A stretch of 48,934 bases of DNA from assembly GCA_029862125.1 (NCBI GenBank), contig JAOTXY010000020.1, forward strand, positions 1-48,934. The letters are read 5' to 3'. Below are positions 26,148 through 36,309 of the stretch, one piece after another. Source of the DNA: Gammaproteobacteria bacterium. GTDB lineage: Bacteria; Pseudomonadota; Gammaproteobacteria; GCA-001735895. The position numbers and the translations under genes were made by a program. Position 1 is the first letter of the stretch; each line of letters starts with the position of its first letter. The notes beneath the pieces are model-generated. The model did not search any database, was not told where the DNA came from, and saw only the letters and a program-made list of their open reading frames with translations.

Positions 26148-28082
26148 TTACGGAGGTAGCTCCGGGTCCAGGTCCTGGGCGTCTGGAGCTTCCAGTAGCT
26201 TGGCTCGACCTTTTTCATAAGTTGCCATCCTCAGCGATCGTTTCACCCGGCCGTTTTTATCAACTGATAATTTACCGGTGTTATGCGGTAGCGATTCCTC
26301 GGGATTAATCATCAGTCGGCGCAGCGAAGGAATCATTCGATAAGCATCGATCCCGAGTGCAAACAGGCGGCTGAAACGCTGGCTCTCATCTGGCCAGAGA
26401 CGACTGATTTGCTGATGGTCGCGATTAGAGTGGTTGTCCAGCATCCACGGGATGTCGACAAAAAGAATTTCATCCAGGTCGCGATCATCGTCGGGATTGC
26501 TGTTGCTGGAAGAAATATGCGATGTCGAATATACGGGTAAATCCTGCGCATGGTGGAACTTGAGCTGTGGTTTGATCAGCCTGGCCTGTCTCGAGTTGCC
26601 GGCGATAAATATCATGTCAACGTCCTGGCGGCGGCGCGCATCGAATTTGACCTGTTCCTTGATCACCTGCTGCAAAATGCTTTTACGATGGTTGCTGGTG
26701 GTCAGGTTGAGCAGGTTCTTGATTTCCGTCGAATAATCGTTCTTTTTCGCCGGGTAATTGCTGTTGCCGACGACGTGGCCACCTAGCGACTCGAAGCGGT
26801 GACTGAACGCACGCTGGAGTCGATAGCCCCACTCGGTGTCGGGCACCAGTACAAGTGCGTGATGCTTGCCCTGGGCTAATGCGTAATCCGCAATCTGCAC
26901 AGCTTCGTCTTCGGGACGCAAACCGAACTGGTAAAGATTTAACCGGGTTTCACTCTGGTCATTGCCGTAATTCAAAGTCAGGGTCGGAACTTCGAGTTGT
27001 TCACGTTGTTGCAGCAGGTCAATCAGGTCCTTGGCAATCGGACCAACTATAAAATCAGCACCGTCCTGAATTGCCTGCTCGTATTGCAGGTTAAATTCCG
27101 CGGGGTTGTTGCTGGCATTGATAATCTCCAGGTCGGCAACCTGCTCGGGGTTCTGGTAATAAGCGTACAGAAAACCATTCTGGATCGCCTCTGCAACCTT
27201 TTCGAGGCGCCCGGAAAAAGGCAACATCAGCGCGATACGCGTTGGATTAATATAAATACGCCTGCTTTCTTCGAGCAGGCTGATGGCGTATCTCGGTGCT
27301 GCGGAGTGATCGCCATAAAGCTGGTACCATTGGTCGATCCAGGGCTCCATTTTTAAGGGAAGCATATTCGATCGGCGCGCTATCAGGTTTAACTCCAGCC
27401 AACCGCGCACCTCGTAAGTGATTTGTTCGGCAAGCGCCCGGATCATTGCAGGCTCGGAAATACGGTTGAGCGCATCCCAGATAAAGTTATGATTTTCTTC
27501 AATTTCCTGCGGTGTTTGCAAAAACTGGCTGATTTCCATGCGTAATTTGGCGCTTTCCAGGGGTTTGCCGATCGCAAGTACCCCGCGCGAGCGAATCCTG
27601 AGTGCGAGGGCCTTGTAACGATAATCAATGATCTCTCCGATCTCTGGCAGCGCCTGCAGACTCTGGTAAATTTTGCCTTCTCCCAGGTAACCTCCCGCCC
27701 GGATCGTCTCGCGGTAATTCAGGTCCAGCTCTATGATGTCCTGTTCACCCAGTTGATCGAAATAAGGTTCAATTTCTTCGTAGAACCCTCCTTCGAAATA
27801 CATCAGGGCTACCTTGAGCAGATATGAGGAGCGTTCCGGTTGAGTGGCGGATTGTGCAAGCTTGTCATACAACACCGAGGCTTCCAGCCACTGCTTATCA
27901 ACCTCGTATTGAAAAGCACTGATGATGTCCTCTTCGGTTGGCGTCAGAATCTCGCTCGCAGCATCCGGATCTCCCGGTGATGTCGTGTCGCTGCCATCCG
28001 AACCGAATTGACGACCTGATTCACAGGCGGCAAGTCCCAGGCTCAGTGCCAGCAGAAACAGGATTGAACGGATCGGTTTCAT
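26148..28082 (-). CDS. lpoA: Penicillin-binding protein activator LpoA (LppC family)
   Basis: The 644-residue outer-membrane lipoprotein has the lipobox LGLAAC (Cys20), an N-terminal TPR-like helical half (about 50-270) and a C-terminal periplasmic-binding-protein-like domain (from about 280: RIALMLPFSGRLEKVAEAIQ, DGADFIVGPIAKDLIDLL). In E. coli LpoA activates PBP1a from the outer membrane. The frame continues upstream to 28334, but the ATG at 28082 begins the lipoprotein signal. It is divergent from rsmI and followed by yraN, the classic arrangement. Confidence 0.93.
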   Translation of the reverse strand: MKPIRSILFLLALSLGLAACESGRQFGSDGSDTTSPGDPDAASEILTPTEEDIISAFQYEVDKQWLEASVLYDKLAQSATQPERSSYLLKVALMYFEGGFYEEIEPYFDQLGEQDIIELDLNYRETIRAGGYLGEGKIYQSLQALPEIGEIIDYRYKALALRIRSRGVLAIGKPLESAKLRMEISQFLQTPQEIEENHNFIWDALNRISEPAMIRALAEQITYEVRGWLELNLIARRSNMLPLKMEPWIDQWYQLYGDHSAAPRYAISLLEESRRIYINPTRIALMLPFSGRLEKVAEAIQNGFLYAYYQNPEQVADLEIINASNNPAEFNLQYEQAIQDGADFIVGPIAKDLIDLLQQREQLEVPTLTLNYGNDQSETRLNLYQFGLRPEDEAVQIADYALAQGKHHALVLVPDTEWGYRLQRAFSHRFESLGGHVVGNSNYPAKKNDYSTEIKNLLNLTTSNHRKSILQQVIKEQVKFDARRRQDVDMIFIAGNSRQARLIKPQLKFHHAQDLPVYSTSHISSSNSNPDDDRDLDEILFVDIPWMLDNHSNRDHQQISRLWPDESQRFSRLFALGIDAYRMIPSLRRLMINPEESLPHNTGKLSVDKNGRVKRSLRMATYEKGRAKLLEAPDAQDLDPELPP

Positions 28083-28157
28083 TAGATGAATCAAATTAGA
28101 ATGGAAACGGAGGTCTGGCGATTTTCGTAACAGGCGAATAGTGTACACTCTTTTTGC

Positions 28158-29015
28158 ATGACCGGCGTACTCTATATTGTCGCAACCCCGATTGGAAACC
28201 TGGATGATATCAGTCTGCGTGCAATCGCAACACTCAACGCGGTTGATTTGATTGCCGCCGAGGATACCCGCCACAGTAAATACCTGTTGAATCATCTCGA
28301 AATTGAAACCCCGATGATTTCCTGCCATGAACATAATGAAAATGCACGTAGCGAGGTGTTGCTCGAAAAATTGACGGCCGGCAGTAATGTTGCACTGATT
28401 TCGGATGCGGGAACACCGCTGATTTCGGATCCGGGATACAGGCTGGTAGTTGCCGCCCAGCAGGCAGGTATACGGGTTTCACCCATACCAGGTGCTAATA
28501 GTGCAATTGCGGCCCTGAGTGCTGCCGGGTTGCCGACGGAAAATTTTTATTTTTGTGGTTTCCTGTCTTCGCGTACCAGGGAACGTGGTCTGCAACTGCA
28601 AGCTTTGCGCGAAATACCCGTGACCCTTGTCCTGTTTGAGTCGAGCCATCGTATCGAGCGCCTGATACAGCAACTGGTAGAGGTGTTTCCGCAAAAACAG
28701 TGTGTGGTAGCCAAGGAACTCACCAAGTTACATGAAAATTTCATGCGTGGTAGCGCCGCGGAACTGCTGACACGGTTGAAAGATGATAGCGTTTTAAGCA
28801 AGGGTGAATTCGTGGTACTGATCGACAATTCAGCCGATCCAGCGAGTAAACAACTGAACACGGACGACGTTGAAATACTCAAGGTTCTGCTGGAGGAAGT
28901 ATCCGTCAAAATTGCGGTAAAAATTGCCATGCGTTTGACGGGAAAGAAGAAAAATGAGCTTTATCAACAAGCGCTGCAACTGCGAGACGTGGCTGAGTCA
29001 GAAACAAAAAACTAG
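28158..29015 (+). CDS. rsmI: 16S rRNA 2'-O-ribose C1402 methyltransferase RsmI
   Basis: The 285-residue SAM-dependent enzyme starts TGVLYIVATPIGNLDDISLRA and contains AAEDTRHSKYLLNHL and ISDAGTPLISDPGYRLV, all typical of the tetrapyrrole-methylase-like RsmI family. It methylates C1402 of 16S rRNA; its partner in that nucleotide, RsmH, is also in this window. The start is 75 nt from the divergent lpoA start. Confidence 0.95.
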   Translation: MTGVLYIVATPIGNLDDISLRAIATLNAVDLIAAEDTRHSKYLLNHLEIETPMISCHEHNENARSEVLLEKLTAGSNVALISDAGTPLISDPGYRLVVAAQQAGIRVSPIPGANSAIAALSAAGLPTENFYFCGFLSSRTRERGLQLQALREIPVTLVLFESSHRIERLIQQLVEVFPQKQCVVAKELTKLHENFMRGSAAELLTRLKDDSVLSKGEFVVLIDNSADPASKQLNTDDVEILKVLLEEVSVKIAVKIAMRLTGKKKNELYQQALQLRDVAESETKN

Positions 29016-29106
29016 CCGCCGTTATTTCCTAAATATTTGATATTCAAGGCAAAAAGTACTCCAGAAACTTTTGCAGACTTCTTCTCCCGGCGCAAATTGC
29101 ATTCCA

Positions 29107-29144
29107 TGGCGGGCGGTATGCACCAACTTGGTCAGTTTCTTGCA
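29107..29144 (+). promoter_or_regulatory. Two overlapping sigma-54-like promoter candidates before prkA
   Basis: Candidate A is TGGCGGGCGGTATGCA (29107-29122) and candidate B is TGGTCAGTTTCTTGCAT (29129-29145, counting the final T). Each has the required GG and GC exactly 10 nt apart; B also has the consensus TTGCAT at -12. They lie about 250-290 nt before the prkA start. In E. coli the yeaGH operon is known to be sigma-54 dependent under nitrogen limitation. Short motifs like these can arise by chance. Confidence 0.35.
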
Positions 29145-29276
29145 TGGCGGCACATAGTGGTATTGAATGGTCGTGCTGATTCAACGATTATGGCGTTTCC
29201 CGAATAGTGAAATAATTTATATGGAAATAAATTTATTTTGCGAACGAAATTCACAGGTCATCGTCTAAAAGTTTAC

Positions 29277-29293
29277 TATGCTTAGTAAGCATA
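29277..29293. promoter_or_regulatory. 17-nt palindrome upstream of prkA
   Basis: TATGCTTA and TAAGCATA are perfect inverted arms around a single G. It is about 100 nt before the prkA start and could be an operator or an mRNA hairpin. Confidence 0.4.
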
Positions 29294-29395
29294 ACCACAC
29301 AAAGAGCCAGAATTAAATTCATCAGGCGGCGTCTGGTCATATGAAGGGATTCGCTGGGTGCCATTCCTGATCCGAACTTGGAATAGGTAGCCCCA

Positions 29396-31318
29396 ATGAG
29401 CATTTTCGAAAGTTATCGTGAACGATTCGACCACCACCAGCAGGAAGAATATTCGCTGCAGGAATACCTCGAACTCTGTAAAAAAGACCCCCTGGTTTAC
29501 GCGACCGCGGCAGAACGCATGCTGGCCGCAATTGGTGAGCCCGAACTGGTCGATACCTCGCAGGATTCCCAGCTCAGCCGCATTTTTTCCAATAAACTGA
29601 TCGCACGATATCCGGCTTTTTCCGAATTTTACGGCATGGAAGAGGCGATTGAACAAATCGTTTCTTATTTCAAGCATGCCGCACAGGGGTTAGAGGAAAA
29701 GAAACAGATTCTCTATCTACTGGGCCCGGTCGGAGGTGGCAAGTCGTCACTCGCTGATCGTCTCAAGATATTAATGGAGAAAATGCCGATCTACGCGATC
29801 AAGGATTCCCCGGTATTCGAGTCCCCGTTGGGATTGTTTGACGTGAATGAGGATGCCGCAATCCTGGAACAGGATTTCGGTATTTCCAAGCGCCACCTGA
29901 ACAAGATCATGTCGCCCTGGGCCGCCAAGCGCCTCATTGAATACGGTGGTGATATCAGTCAATTCAAGGTAGTCAAGATGCAGCCTTCGATCCTCAACCA
30001 GATCGCCATTGCAAAAACCGAGCCCGGTGATGAAAACAACCAGGATATTTCCGCGCTGGTTGGTAAGGTCGATATCCGCATGCTCGAGCATTTCGCGCAA
30101 AACGATGCCGATGCCTATAGTTACTCGGGGGCTCTGTGTCGGGCCAACCAGGGTTTGATGGAATTTGTCGAAATGTTCAAGGCACCGATCAAGGTGTTAC
30201 ATCCATTGCTGACCGCCACCCAGGAAGGTAATTACAACGGCACCGAGGGACTTTCCGCGTTACCGTTTGAAGGTACCATCCTGGCACATTCGAATGAATC
30301 GGAATGGCAGGCATTTCGTAATAATAAGAACAACGAGGCATTTCTCGACCGGGTCTACATCGTCAAGGTCCCCTATTGCCTGCGCGTTTCCGAAGAAATC
30401 AGGATTTACGACAAGTTGCTGCACAATAGCTCACTCTCGGAAGCCTCTTGCGCGCCGAGCACCCTCGAAATGCTGGCGCAGTTCAGCGTTTTGTCGCGCC
30501 TGGTGGCACCGGAAAACTCGAGTATGTACTCGAAGATGCGTGTCTATGACGGGGAAAGCCTCAAAGATACAGATCCGAAGGCGAAGTCTTACCAGGAATA
30601 TCGTGATTATGCCGGTGTTGACGAGGGCATGAGAGGTTTGTCTACACGTTTTGCATTCAAGATCCTGTCACGCGTATTTAATTTTGACCAGACCGAGGTC
30701 GCCGCAAACCCGGTGCACCTGCTCTATGTACTCGAGCAACAAATAGCGCGCGAGCAATTTCCTCAGGATTTACACGATCGTTACCTGGAGCATATCAAGG
30801 CCTTCCTGGTGCCCAACTACGTCGAGTTTATCGGCAAGGAAATCCAGACTTCTTACCTCGAGTCATACTCGGAATATGGTCAGAACATTTTCGACCGTTA
30901 TGTCACCTATGCTGATTTCTGGATCCAGGACCAGGAATACCGTGATCCGGAAACAGGTGAAAACTTTGGACGGGCATCACTCAACGAGGAGCTCGAAAAA
31001 ATTGAAAAGCCGGCGGGAATTTCCAATCCCAAGGATTTTCGCAACGAAGTGGTTAATTTTGTATTACGCGCACGTGCCCAGAACGACGGTAATAATCCGG
31101 AATGGGTGAGCTATGAAAAATTGCGCACCGTAATCGAAAAGAAAATGTTTTCCAACACCGAGGAGTTATTACCGGTCATTTCTTTCAGCGCAAAAGCTTC
31201 CGAGGAAGACGAAAAGAAGCATGCCAACTTTGTTTCGCGTATGGTCGAGAAAGGCTATACCGAGAAACAGGTACGCCTGTTATGTGAATGGTATCTGCGC
31301 GTCCGAAAATCTTCTTAA
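29396..31318 (+). CDS. PrkA/YeaG family AAA-serine protein kinase
   Basis: The 640-residue protein has the N-terminal AAA domain of PrkA with Walker [11 protein letters not shown] (about 109-118) and the C-terminal kinase-like domain (about 410-640). PrkA of Bacillus and YeaG of E. coli act in sporulation and in nutrient-stress adaptation. ELSKHL-type start [11 protein letters not shown] is typical. It is the first gene of prkA-yeaH-spoVR; the next start is 29 nt downstream. Confidence 0.93.
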   Translation: MSIFESYRERFDHHQQEEYSLQEYLELCKKDPLVYATAAERMLAAIGEPELVDTSQDSQLSRIFSNKLIARYPAFSEFYGMEEAIEQIVSYFKHAAQGLEEKKQILYLLGPVGGGKSSLADRLKILMEKMPIYAIKDSPVFESPLGLFDVNEDAAILEQDFGISKRHLNKIMSPWAAKRLIEYGGDISQFKVVKMQPSILNQIAIAKTEPGDENNQDISALVGKVDIRMLEHFAQNDADAYSYSGALCRANQGLMEFVEMFKAPIKVLHPLLTATQEGNYNGTEGLSALPFEGTILAHSNESEWQAFRNNKNNEAFLDRVYIVKVPYCLRVSEEIRIYDKLLHNSSLSEASCAPSTLEMLAQFSVLSRLVAPENSSMYSKMRVYDGESLKDTDPKAKSYQEYRDYAGVDEGMRGLSTRFAFKILSRVFNFDQTEVAANPVHLLYVLEQQIAREQFPQDLHDRYLEHIKAFLVPNYVEFIGKEIQTSYLESYSEYGQNIFDRYVTYADFWIQDQEYRDPETGENFGRASLNEELEKIEKPAGISNPKDFRNEVVNFVLRARAQNDGNNPEWVSYEKLRTVIEKKMFSNTEELLPVISFSAKASEEDEKKHANFVSRMVEKGYTEKQVRLLCEWYLRVRKSS

Positions 31319-31347
31319 GCAATGGGTCCGATCCCGAGAAGACTGAC

Positions 31348-32610
31348 ATGGCGCAACTCATTGACAGACGGCCGAACGCAAAGAACAAGAGCACGGTAAA
31401 CCGGCAGCGATTTTTAAGGCGTTATAAAAAGCAGATTAAAAAAGCGATTTCGGAACAGATCTCGGAGCGTTCAATCACCAATATCGACGGCGGCGAAAGC
31501 GTGTCGATTCCAACTCGTGATATTTCCGAGCCCACCTTCCGTAACGATAAGGGTGGTGTTCGCGAAGGGGTTTATCCCGGTAACAAGGAATTCGCGCAGG
31601 GCGACAAGATTAAGCGCCCGCTTAACCAGGGCCAGGAAAAAGGTCGACGCGCGAGTGATAGCGGTGAAGGCGAGGACGAATTTGCCTTTGAAATCTCGAA
31701 GGATGAGTACCTCGATATGTTGTTTGACGATCTCGAGCTGCCTAACCTCAAAAAGAACCAGTTGCGCAAGATGACCAAGAGTAAAACCGTGCGCGCCGGT
31801 TTCACCAATGACGGTGTACCCACAAACATCAATATCGTGCGCTCCCTGCGCTCGGCATTGTCCAGGCGCGTTGCCATGGGAGCAGAGCCGAGGCGAGTTC
31901 TGCACGAGCTCGAAGCGGAATTGGAGGTCCTCGAGCAGGAAGTGGGTGGTGACGAAACTAAACGCCTTGCACTGCAGGAAGAAATAGAAGTTTTACGCGG
32001 GCGTATTCGCAGAATTCCCTTCATCGACACTTTCGATTTGCGCTTCAATAATTTTGTTCAGCGCCCGGAACCTACTTCCCAGGCCGTAATGTTTTGCCTG
32101 ATGGATGTGTCGGGGTCCATGGACCAGGAAACCAAGGATATCGCCAAGCGCTTTTATATCCTGCTTTATCTTTTCCTGACTCGCAGCTATCGCGACGTTG
32201 ACGTGGTTTATATTCGTCATCACACCCAGGCCAAGGAGGTCGATGAAGAAGAATTTTTCTACTCGCGTGAGACCGGCGGTACGATCGTGTCGAGCGCGTT
32301 GGAAATGACTCGCGATATTATCGCCCAGCGTTATCCGCCGACCGACTGGAACATTTACGCCGCCCAGGCTTCTGATGGTGATAACTGGAACGATGACTCC
32401 CCGGTTTGCGAACAGATCCTGGCCAAGCAACTGTTACCCCAGTTGCGCTATTTCGCTTATGTTGAAATTACCAAGCGCGATCACCAGGGTTTGTGGGATC
32501 ACTATTCCCGCCTGCTGGAGAGCAATGATAATTTTGCCATGCAACATATTCGGCAGTATGAAGATATTTACCCGGTATTCCGTGAATTTTTCAGGAAACA
32601 AACCCAATGA
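31348..32610 (+). CDS. YeaH-like DUF444 protein with vWA-type metal site
   Basis: The 420-residue protein begins [22 protein letters not shown]. It has a basic N-terminus, a charged linker (60-120), a coiled coil (about 183-222) and a C-terminal von Willebrand-A-like domain with the MIDAS motif DVSGS (Asp253, Ser255, Ser257). The role is unknown, but the gene accompanies prkA in most genomes that have it. The frame is open from 31288, inside prkA; ATG 31348 fits the family start. It overlaps spoVR by 4 nt. Confidence 0.93.
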   Translation: MAQLIDRRPNAKNKSTVNRQRFLRRYKKQIKKAISEQISERSITNIDGGESVSIPTRDISEPTFRNDKGGVREGVYPGNKEFAQGDKIKRPLNQGQEKGRRASDSGEGEDEFAFEISKDEYLDMLFDDLELPNLKKNQLRKMTKSKTVRAGFTNDGVPTNINIVRSLRSALSRRVAMGAEPRRVLHELEAELEVLEQEVGGDETKRLALQEEIEVLRGRIRRIPFIDTFDLRFNNFVQRPEPTSQAVMFCLMDVSGSMDQETKDIAKRFYILLYLFLTRSYRDVDVVYIRHHTQAKEVDEEEFFYSRETGGTIVSSALEMTRDIIAQRYPPTDWNIYAAQASDGDNWNDDSPVCEQILAKQLLPQLRYFAYVEITKRDHQGLWDHYSRLLESNDNFAMQHIRQYEDIYPVFREFFRKQTQ

Positions 32611-34100
32611 GCGAACCGATCTCGACCGGAGCCGAATGGACCTTCGAATTGATCGAAGAATACCACGCCGAGATTGCCGATATCGCTGAAGAATTCAAAC
32701 TCGATACCTATCCTAACCAGATCGAGTTGATTACCGCCGAACAGATGCTGGATGCCTACGCCAGTATCGGTATGCCGATCGGCTACAGCCACTGGTCGTT
32801 CGGCAAACATTTTATTCGTAACGAACAACAGTACCGCCGCGGGCATATGGGTTTGGCCTACGAAATCGTAATTAATTCAAATCCCTGCATCGCCTATTTA
32901 ATGGAAGAAAATACCATGATGATGCAGGCATTGGTGATTGCGCATGCCTGTTTCGGCCACAATTCATTTTTCAAGGGCAACTACCTGTTCCGGGCATGGA
33001 CCGATGCCGAGGCAATCATCGATTACCTGGTTTTTGCCAAGCGCTATATCAGTGACTGCGAAGAGCGTTACGGTATCGATGAGGTTGAGAACCTGCTTGA
33101 TTCCTGCCATGCGCTACAGAATCATGGCGTCGATCGTTACAAGCGACCCAACCCGGTGTCAATGCGCGAAGAAAAGGAACGGCTCAAGGAACGTGAAGCC
33201 TACCTGCAGTCACAGGTGAACGACCTATGGCTCAAAACAGTGCCGCAAAAAGAGGTTGCTGAAGAGGATACGACACAGCCGAATTTCCCGGAAGAACCGC
33301 AGGAAAATATTCTTTATTTTATCGAGAAAAACGCACCCCTGCTCGAACCCTGGCAGCGCGAAGTGGTGCGCATCGTGCGCAAGATCGGCCAGTATTTTTA
33401 CCCGCAACGTCAAACCCAGGTGATGAACGAGGGTTGGGCCTGCTTCTGGCATTATCACATTATGAATGCCCTGTACGATCGGGGCAGGGTTACCGAAGGT
33501 TTTATACTCGAATTTCTGCAAAGCCATACCAACGTCGTTGCACAACCGGAGTTTGACAGCGAACATTTTAGTGGTATCAATCCCTATGCGCTGGGTTACG
33601 CAATGATGACCGATATCAAGCGAATTTGTGTTGATCCGGAAGAGGAAGACCGTAAGTGGTTTCCCGATATCGCGGGTTCGAACTGGCAGGAAACACTTGA
33701 TTTTGCAATGCGTAACTTCAAGGATGAAAGCTTTGTTTCACAATTTCTGTCGCCGCGGCTGATCCGCGAGTTCAAGCTGTTTTCAATTCTCGACGATGAG
33801 CAGCTCACCGAACTCGAGGTGACCTCGATTCACAATGATGCGGGTTACCAGTATATACGCCAGGCGTTGTCCAATCAGTATAACCTCAGCATGAACGAGC
33901 CCAATATCCAGGTTTATAATGTCGACACCCGGGGCGATCGCACCCTTACCCTGCGACACGTGCCGCACAAAGATATTCCGCTGGCTAAAAACCGCGAGGA
34001 AGTGCTGAAGCATTTGCGCCGGTTGTGGGGATTTGGCGTCAAACTTGAAACGCTCGACGCAGAGGGTAAGGTCAAAAGTACCGACGAATGCGCTGCCTGA
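32607..34100 (+). CDS. SpoVR family protein (YcgB-like)
   Basis: The 497-residue protein has strong family motifs: [25 protein letters not shown] start ([17 protein letters not shown]), [29 protein letters not shown] and [13 protein letters not shown]. SpoVR is needed for spore cortex in Bacillus, but it is also widespread in non-sporing proteobacteria beside prkA and yeaH, where its activity is unknown. It overlaps yeaH by 4 nt and ends 6 nt from the convergent MoaD-like gene. Confidence 0.93.
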   Translation: MSEPISTGAEWTFELIEEYHAEIADIAEEFKLDTYPNQIELITAEQMLDAYASIGMPIGYSHWSFGKHFIRNEQQYRRGHMGLAYEIVINSNPCIAYLMEENTMMMQALVIAHACFGHNSFFKGNYLFRAWTDAEAIIDYLVFAKRYISDCEERYGIDEVENLLDSCHALQNHGVDRYKRPNPVSMREEKERLKEREAYLQSQVNDLWLKTVPQKEVAEEDTTQPNFPEEPQENILYFIEKNAPLLEPWQREVVRIVRKIGQYFYPQRQTQVMNEGWACFWHYHIMNALYDRGRVTEGFILEFLQSHTNVVAQPEFDSEHFSGINPYALGYAMMTDIKRICVDPEEEDRKWFPDIAGSNWQETLDFAMRNFKDESFVSQFLSPRLIREFKLFSILDDEQLTELEVTSIHNDAGYQYIRQALSNQYNLSMNEPNIQVYNVDTRGDRTLTLRHVPHKDIPLAKNREEVLKHLRRLWGFGVKLETLDAEGKVKSTDECAA

Positions 34101-34106
34101 CAGGCT

Positions 34107-34358
34107 TCAACCGCCCTTGATCGGCGGAAGCAATACTACCTCGTCATCTGCCTGAATATTGATTTCGTCGAATTGATCGCTGGCGACCTTTTCGTCATTC
34201 AGAATGACCATGTAAGGTTTATCGGGCGGAACCGGAATTTTCTGCAACAGTGCTGCGAGGCTGCAGCCCTCGTCGACGTCGATCTTGCATTTGTTGAAGG
34301 AGCTGCCGGCGGGCAGGTAGTGTCGCAGCCCGCCGAACAGGGTGACCGATATATCCAT
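34107..34358 (-). CDS. MoaD/ThiS-like small sulfur-carrier protein
   Basis: The 83-residue protein has the ubiquitin-like beta-grasp pattern and ends in PPIKGG; the C-terminal Gly-Gly is where MoaD and ThiS are adenylated and thiocarboxylated. It follows the aldehyde ferredoxin oxidoreductase gene by about 21 nt, the usual partner, and probably supplies sulfur to the dithiolene of its pterin cofactor. The ATG at 34358 is preferred over the GTG one codon upstream. Confidence 0.87.
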   Translation of the reverse strand: MDISVTLFGGLRHYLPAGSSFNKCKIDVDEGCSLAALLQKIPVPPDKPYMVILNDEKVASDQFDEINIQADDEVVLLPPIKGG

Positions 34359-34382
34359 CACACGGCAATCAGGTAAGCATTA

Positions 34383-36200
34383 TCAATCGATACCGAGACG
34401 ACTCAGCGTATCCCTGGTGGGCACGCCTTCCGCGTCCCAGCCGTTGATAGCATAGTACTCGGGTAGCATTTCATCGAGCCTGCATACCAGGCCCTTGCCG
34501 GTGCCGACATCGGCCGGTTCCTCGAGGATGCGTTTGGGCAGGGTATCGTCTTTCTTACCCAGGCCAGCCTTCAGGTTGAACAGCTTTTCCAGGTTCCAGA
34601 TGCGTTCACCGGTTTCGACCATCCGTGCCTCGGTATTCCAGTCGCCCTCACAGACCAGGTCGACCAGTTCACAATAGTCTTCGGTGCCCCAGCCGCAACC
34701 GGACGGGAACAGGCACAGACCACTGGAATCCATGAATGCAACCAGGCGCTGGCTCTCGGCAACGACCTGCGCTTTGCCTGCGATTTCGGTGGTGTCAAAA
34801 TCATGTTCGTATGGATCGGCGCGCAGGTGACAGGCACCGCGGTTACTGGTTGCATAAGCCAATCCCATGCCCTGCATGGAGCGGCCATCGTAGGCAGCGA
34901 ATTCCTGGCCCTTGACCGTCATCGACAAATCCGGATGGCCGTATTTCTCGCACAGGCGTTTCGAGCCCATCGCAATATCGGCGCCAAACCCTTCGCCCTT
35001 GCCAGCGAGTTCCGAAATCTGACACAAAGCCTCGGCATTGCCGAATTCAAGCTTGATACCACCGGTGGTATTTTCATCGATAGCACCGATGTCGAACAGC
35101 TCCATTGCGGCTGCAATGGAGCCACCGAGCGAGATAGGATCCATGCCGTATTCGTTACAGATGAAGCCAGCGAAAGTTGCCGCGTCAATATCGTCTACGC
35201 CACAGGCGGAGCCAAGCGCATAGGCGGTTTCGTATTCGAGGCCACCGGAGGCGCCCTGATATTCGGGGCGGTCCTTGACTGACCAGTGGTTCGGATCGAT
35301 CTTGCAGATGCGCCCGCAGCCGATGGTGCAGCCGAAGCAGGCGCCGTTGGTAACGATATTGGTGTGACCGTCGGGGTTGGGTGTATGCATGGCCTCGGGA
35401 TTGAGTTTGTTGGCGCCCTCGAAGCGCACGCTGCGATTGTTGCGCGTCGGCAGGCTGCCGAAGCCGTTGGTCACATCCATCATCGCCAGCGTGCCGTCAC
35501 GCGCCATGCCCTCGCGGTCGTTCATGCGTGCGTTGATTTCGTTGATCTTGTGGTAAACCTCTTTGCTGGCCGCAGGTGTGCCGACGGTGCCGCGCACCGC
35601 GATGGTTTTGAGGTTCTTGGAGCCCATTATCGCGCCCACACCGGAGCGTCCCGCGGCGCGATGCTTGTCATTGACCACGCATGCGTAGCGGCACAGGGTT
35701 TCCCCGGCCTGTCCAATGCCGGCAAAGCGCATCAGCGGATCGCTGTACTTCGTCGCGAGGATATCCTCGGTTTCCCATACGGTCTTGCCCCAGATGTCGC
35801 CGGCGTCGCAGATTTCGACCTTGTCGTCTTCGATATGCAGGTAGACCGGTCTGTCGGATTTACCTTCGATGATTAGCATATCGTAACCCGCATTTTTCAG
35901 CTCCCCGCCGAATTTGCCGCCCGAGTTGGAGCAGGCAATGGCGCCGGTTAGCGCGCCCTTGGTGACTACCGTGTAGCGACCGCTGGTCGAGGCCATGGTT
36001 CCGGTCAACGGGCCGGTGGCAAAGATGATTTTATTCTCCGTCGACAGGGCATCTACCGCCGGATCCATCTCTTCGTAAAGATACTTGCTGCCGAGTCCTC
36101 GTGAACCCAGATAGGCATTAGCCCAGTCCATATTCAGGGGTTCAAAGTCGCAGCTGCCTTTGCTCAGGTTTACGCGCAAAATCTTTTGTTGCCAGGCCAT
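34383..36200 (-). CDS. Tungsten-type aldehyde ferredoxin oxidoreductase
   Basis: The 605-residue protein has the same length as the Pyrococcus furiosus enzyme. The 4Fe-4S ligands are C288, C291 and C295 (ACFGCTIGCGRICKI), with the fourth at C496 (DSSGLCLF). Pterin-binding motifs RAAGRSGVGAIMGSKNLKTI and DSSGLC are present. Such enzymes oxidise aldehydes to acids using a tungsten (or molybdenum) bis-pterin site and pass electrons to ferredoxin. A good ribosome-binding site (GGAGGAA) precedes the ATG. A MoaD-like gene follows. No ferredoxin or NAD(P)H-linked partner subunit is adjacent, so the electron acceptor and substrate are unknown. Confidence 0.93.
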   Translation of the reverse strand: MAWQQKILRVNLSKGSCDFEPLNMDWANAYLGSRGLGSKYLYEEMDPAVDALSTENKIIFATGPLTGTMASTSGRYTVVTKGALTGAIACSNSGGKFGGELKNAGYDMLIIEGKSDRPVYLHIEDDKVEICDAGDIWGKTVWETEDILATKYSDPLMRFAGIGQAGETLCRYACVVNDKHRAAGRSGVGAIMGSKNLKTIAVRGTVGTPAASKEVYHKINEINARMNDREGMARDGTLAMMDVTNGFGSLPTRNNRSVRFEGANKLNPEAMHTPNPDGHTNIVTNGACFGCTIGCGRICKIDPNHWSVKDRPEYQGASGGLEYETAYALGSACGVDDIDAATFAGFICNEYGMDPISLGGSIAAAMELFDIGAIDENTTGGIKLEFGNAEALCQISELAGKGEGFGADIAMGSKRLCEKYGHPDLSMTVKGQEFAAYDGRSMQGMGLAYATSNRGACHLRADPYEHDFDTTEIAGKAQVVAESQRLVAFMDSSGLCLFPSGCGWGTEDYCELVDLVCEGDWNTEARMVETGERIWNLEKLFNLKAGLGKKDDTLPKRILEEPADVGTGKGLVCRLDEMLPEYYAINGWDAEGVPTRDTLSRLGID

Positions 36201-36309
36201 CTGGATTCCTCCGAGAAATTATTGTGTTATAGGCGCGATTGTATATCCTGCTGATCTGTTTTAACACATGTCAGCGGCCGGAAAGCGGTCATAAATCAGG
36301 TGAATATTA

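Larger units (their letters stand above)
29016..29395. other. 380-nt non-coding region before prkA
   Basis: No gene is seen. It holds two sigma-54-like elements (29107-29122 and 29128-29144), an AT-rich part around 29210-29240 and a 17-nt palindrome at 29277-29293. The length suggests a regulated promoter region for the prkA operon. Confidence 0.6.

Noticed and set aside
26148..28334. Longer form of lpoA starting at 28334
   Set aside because: The extra 84 residues would precede a complete lipoprotein signal and overlap rsmI on the other strand.
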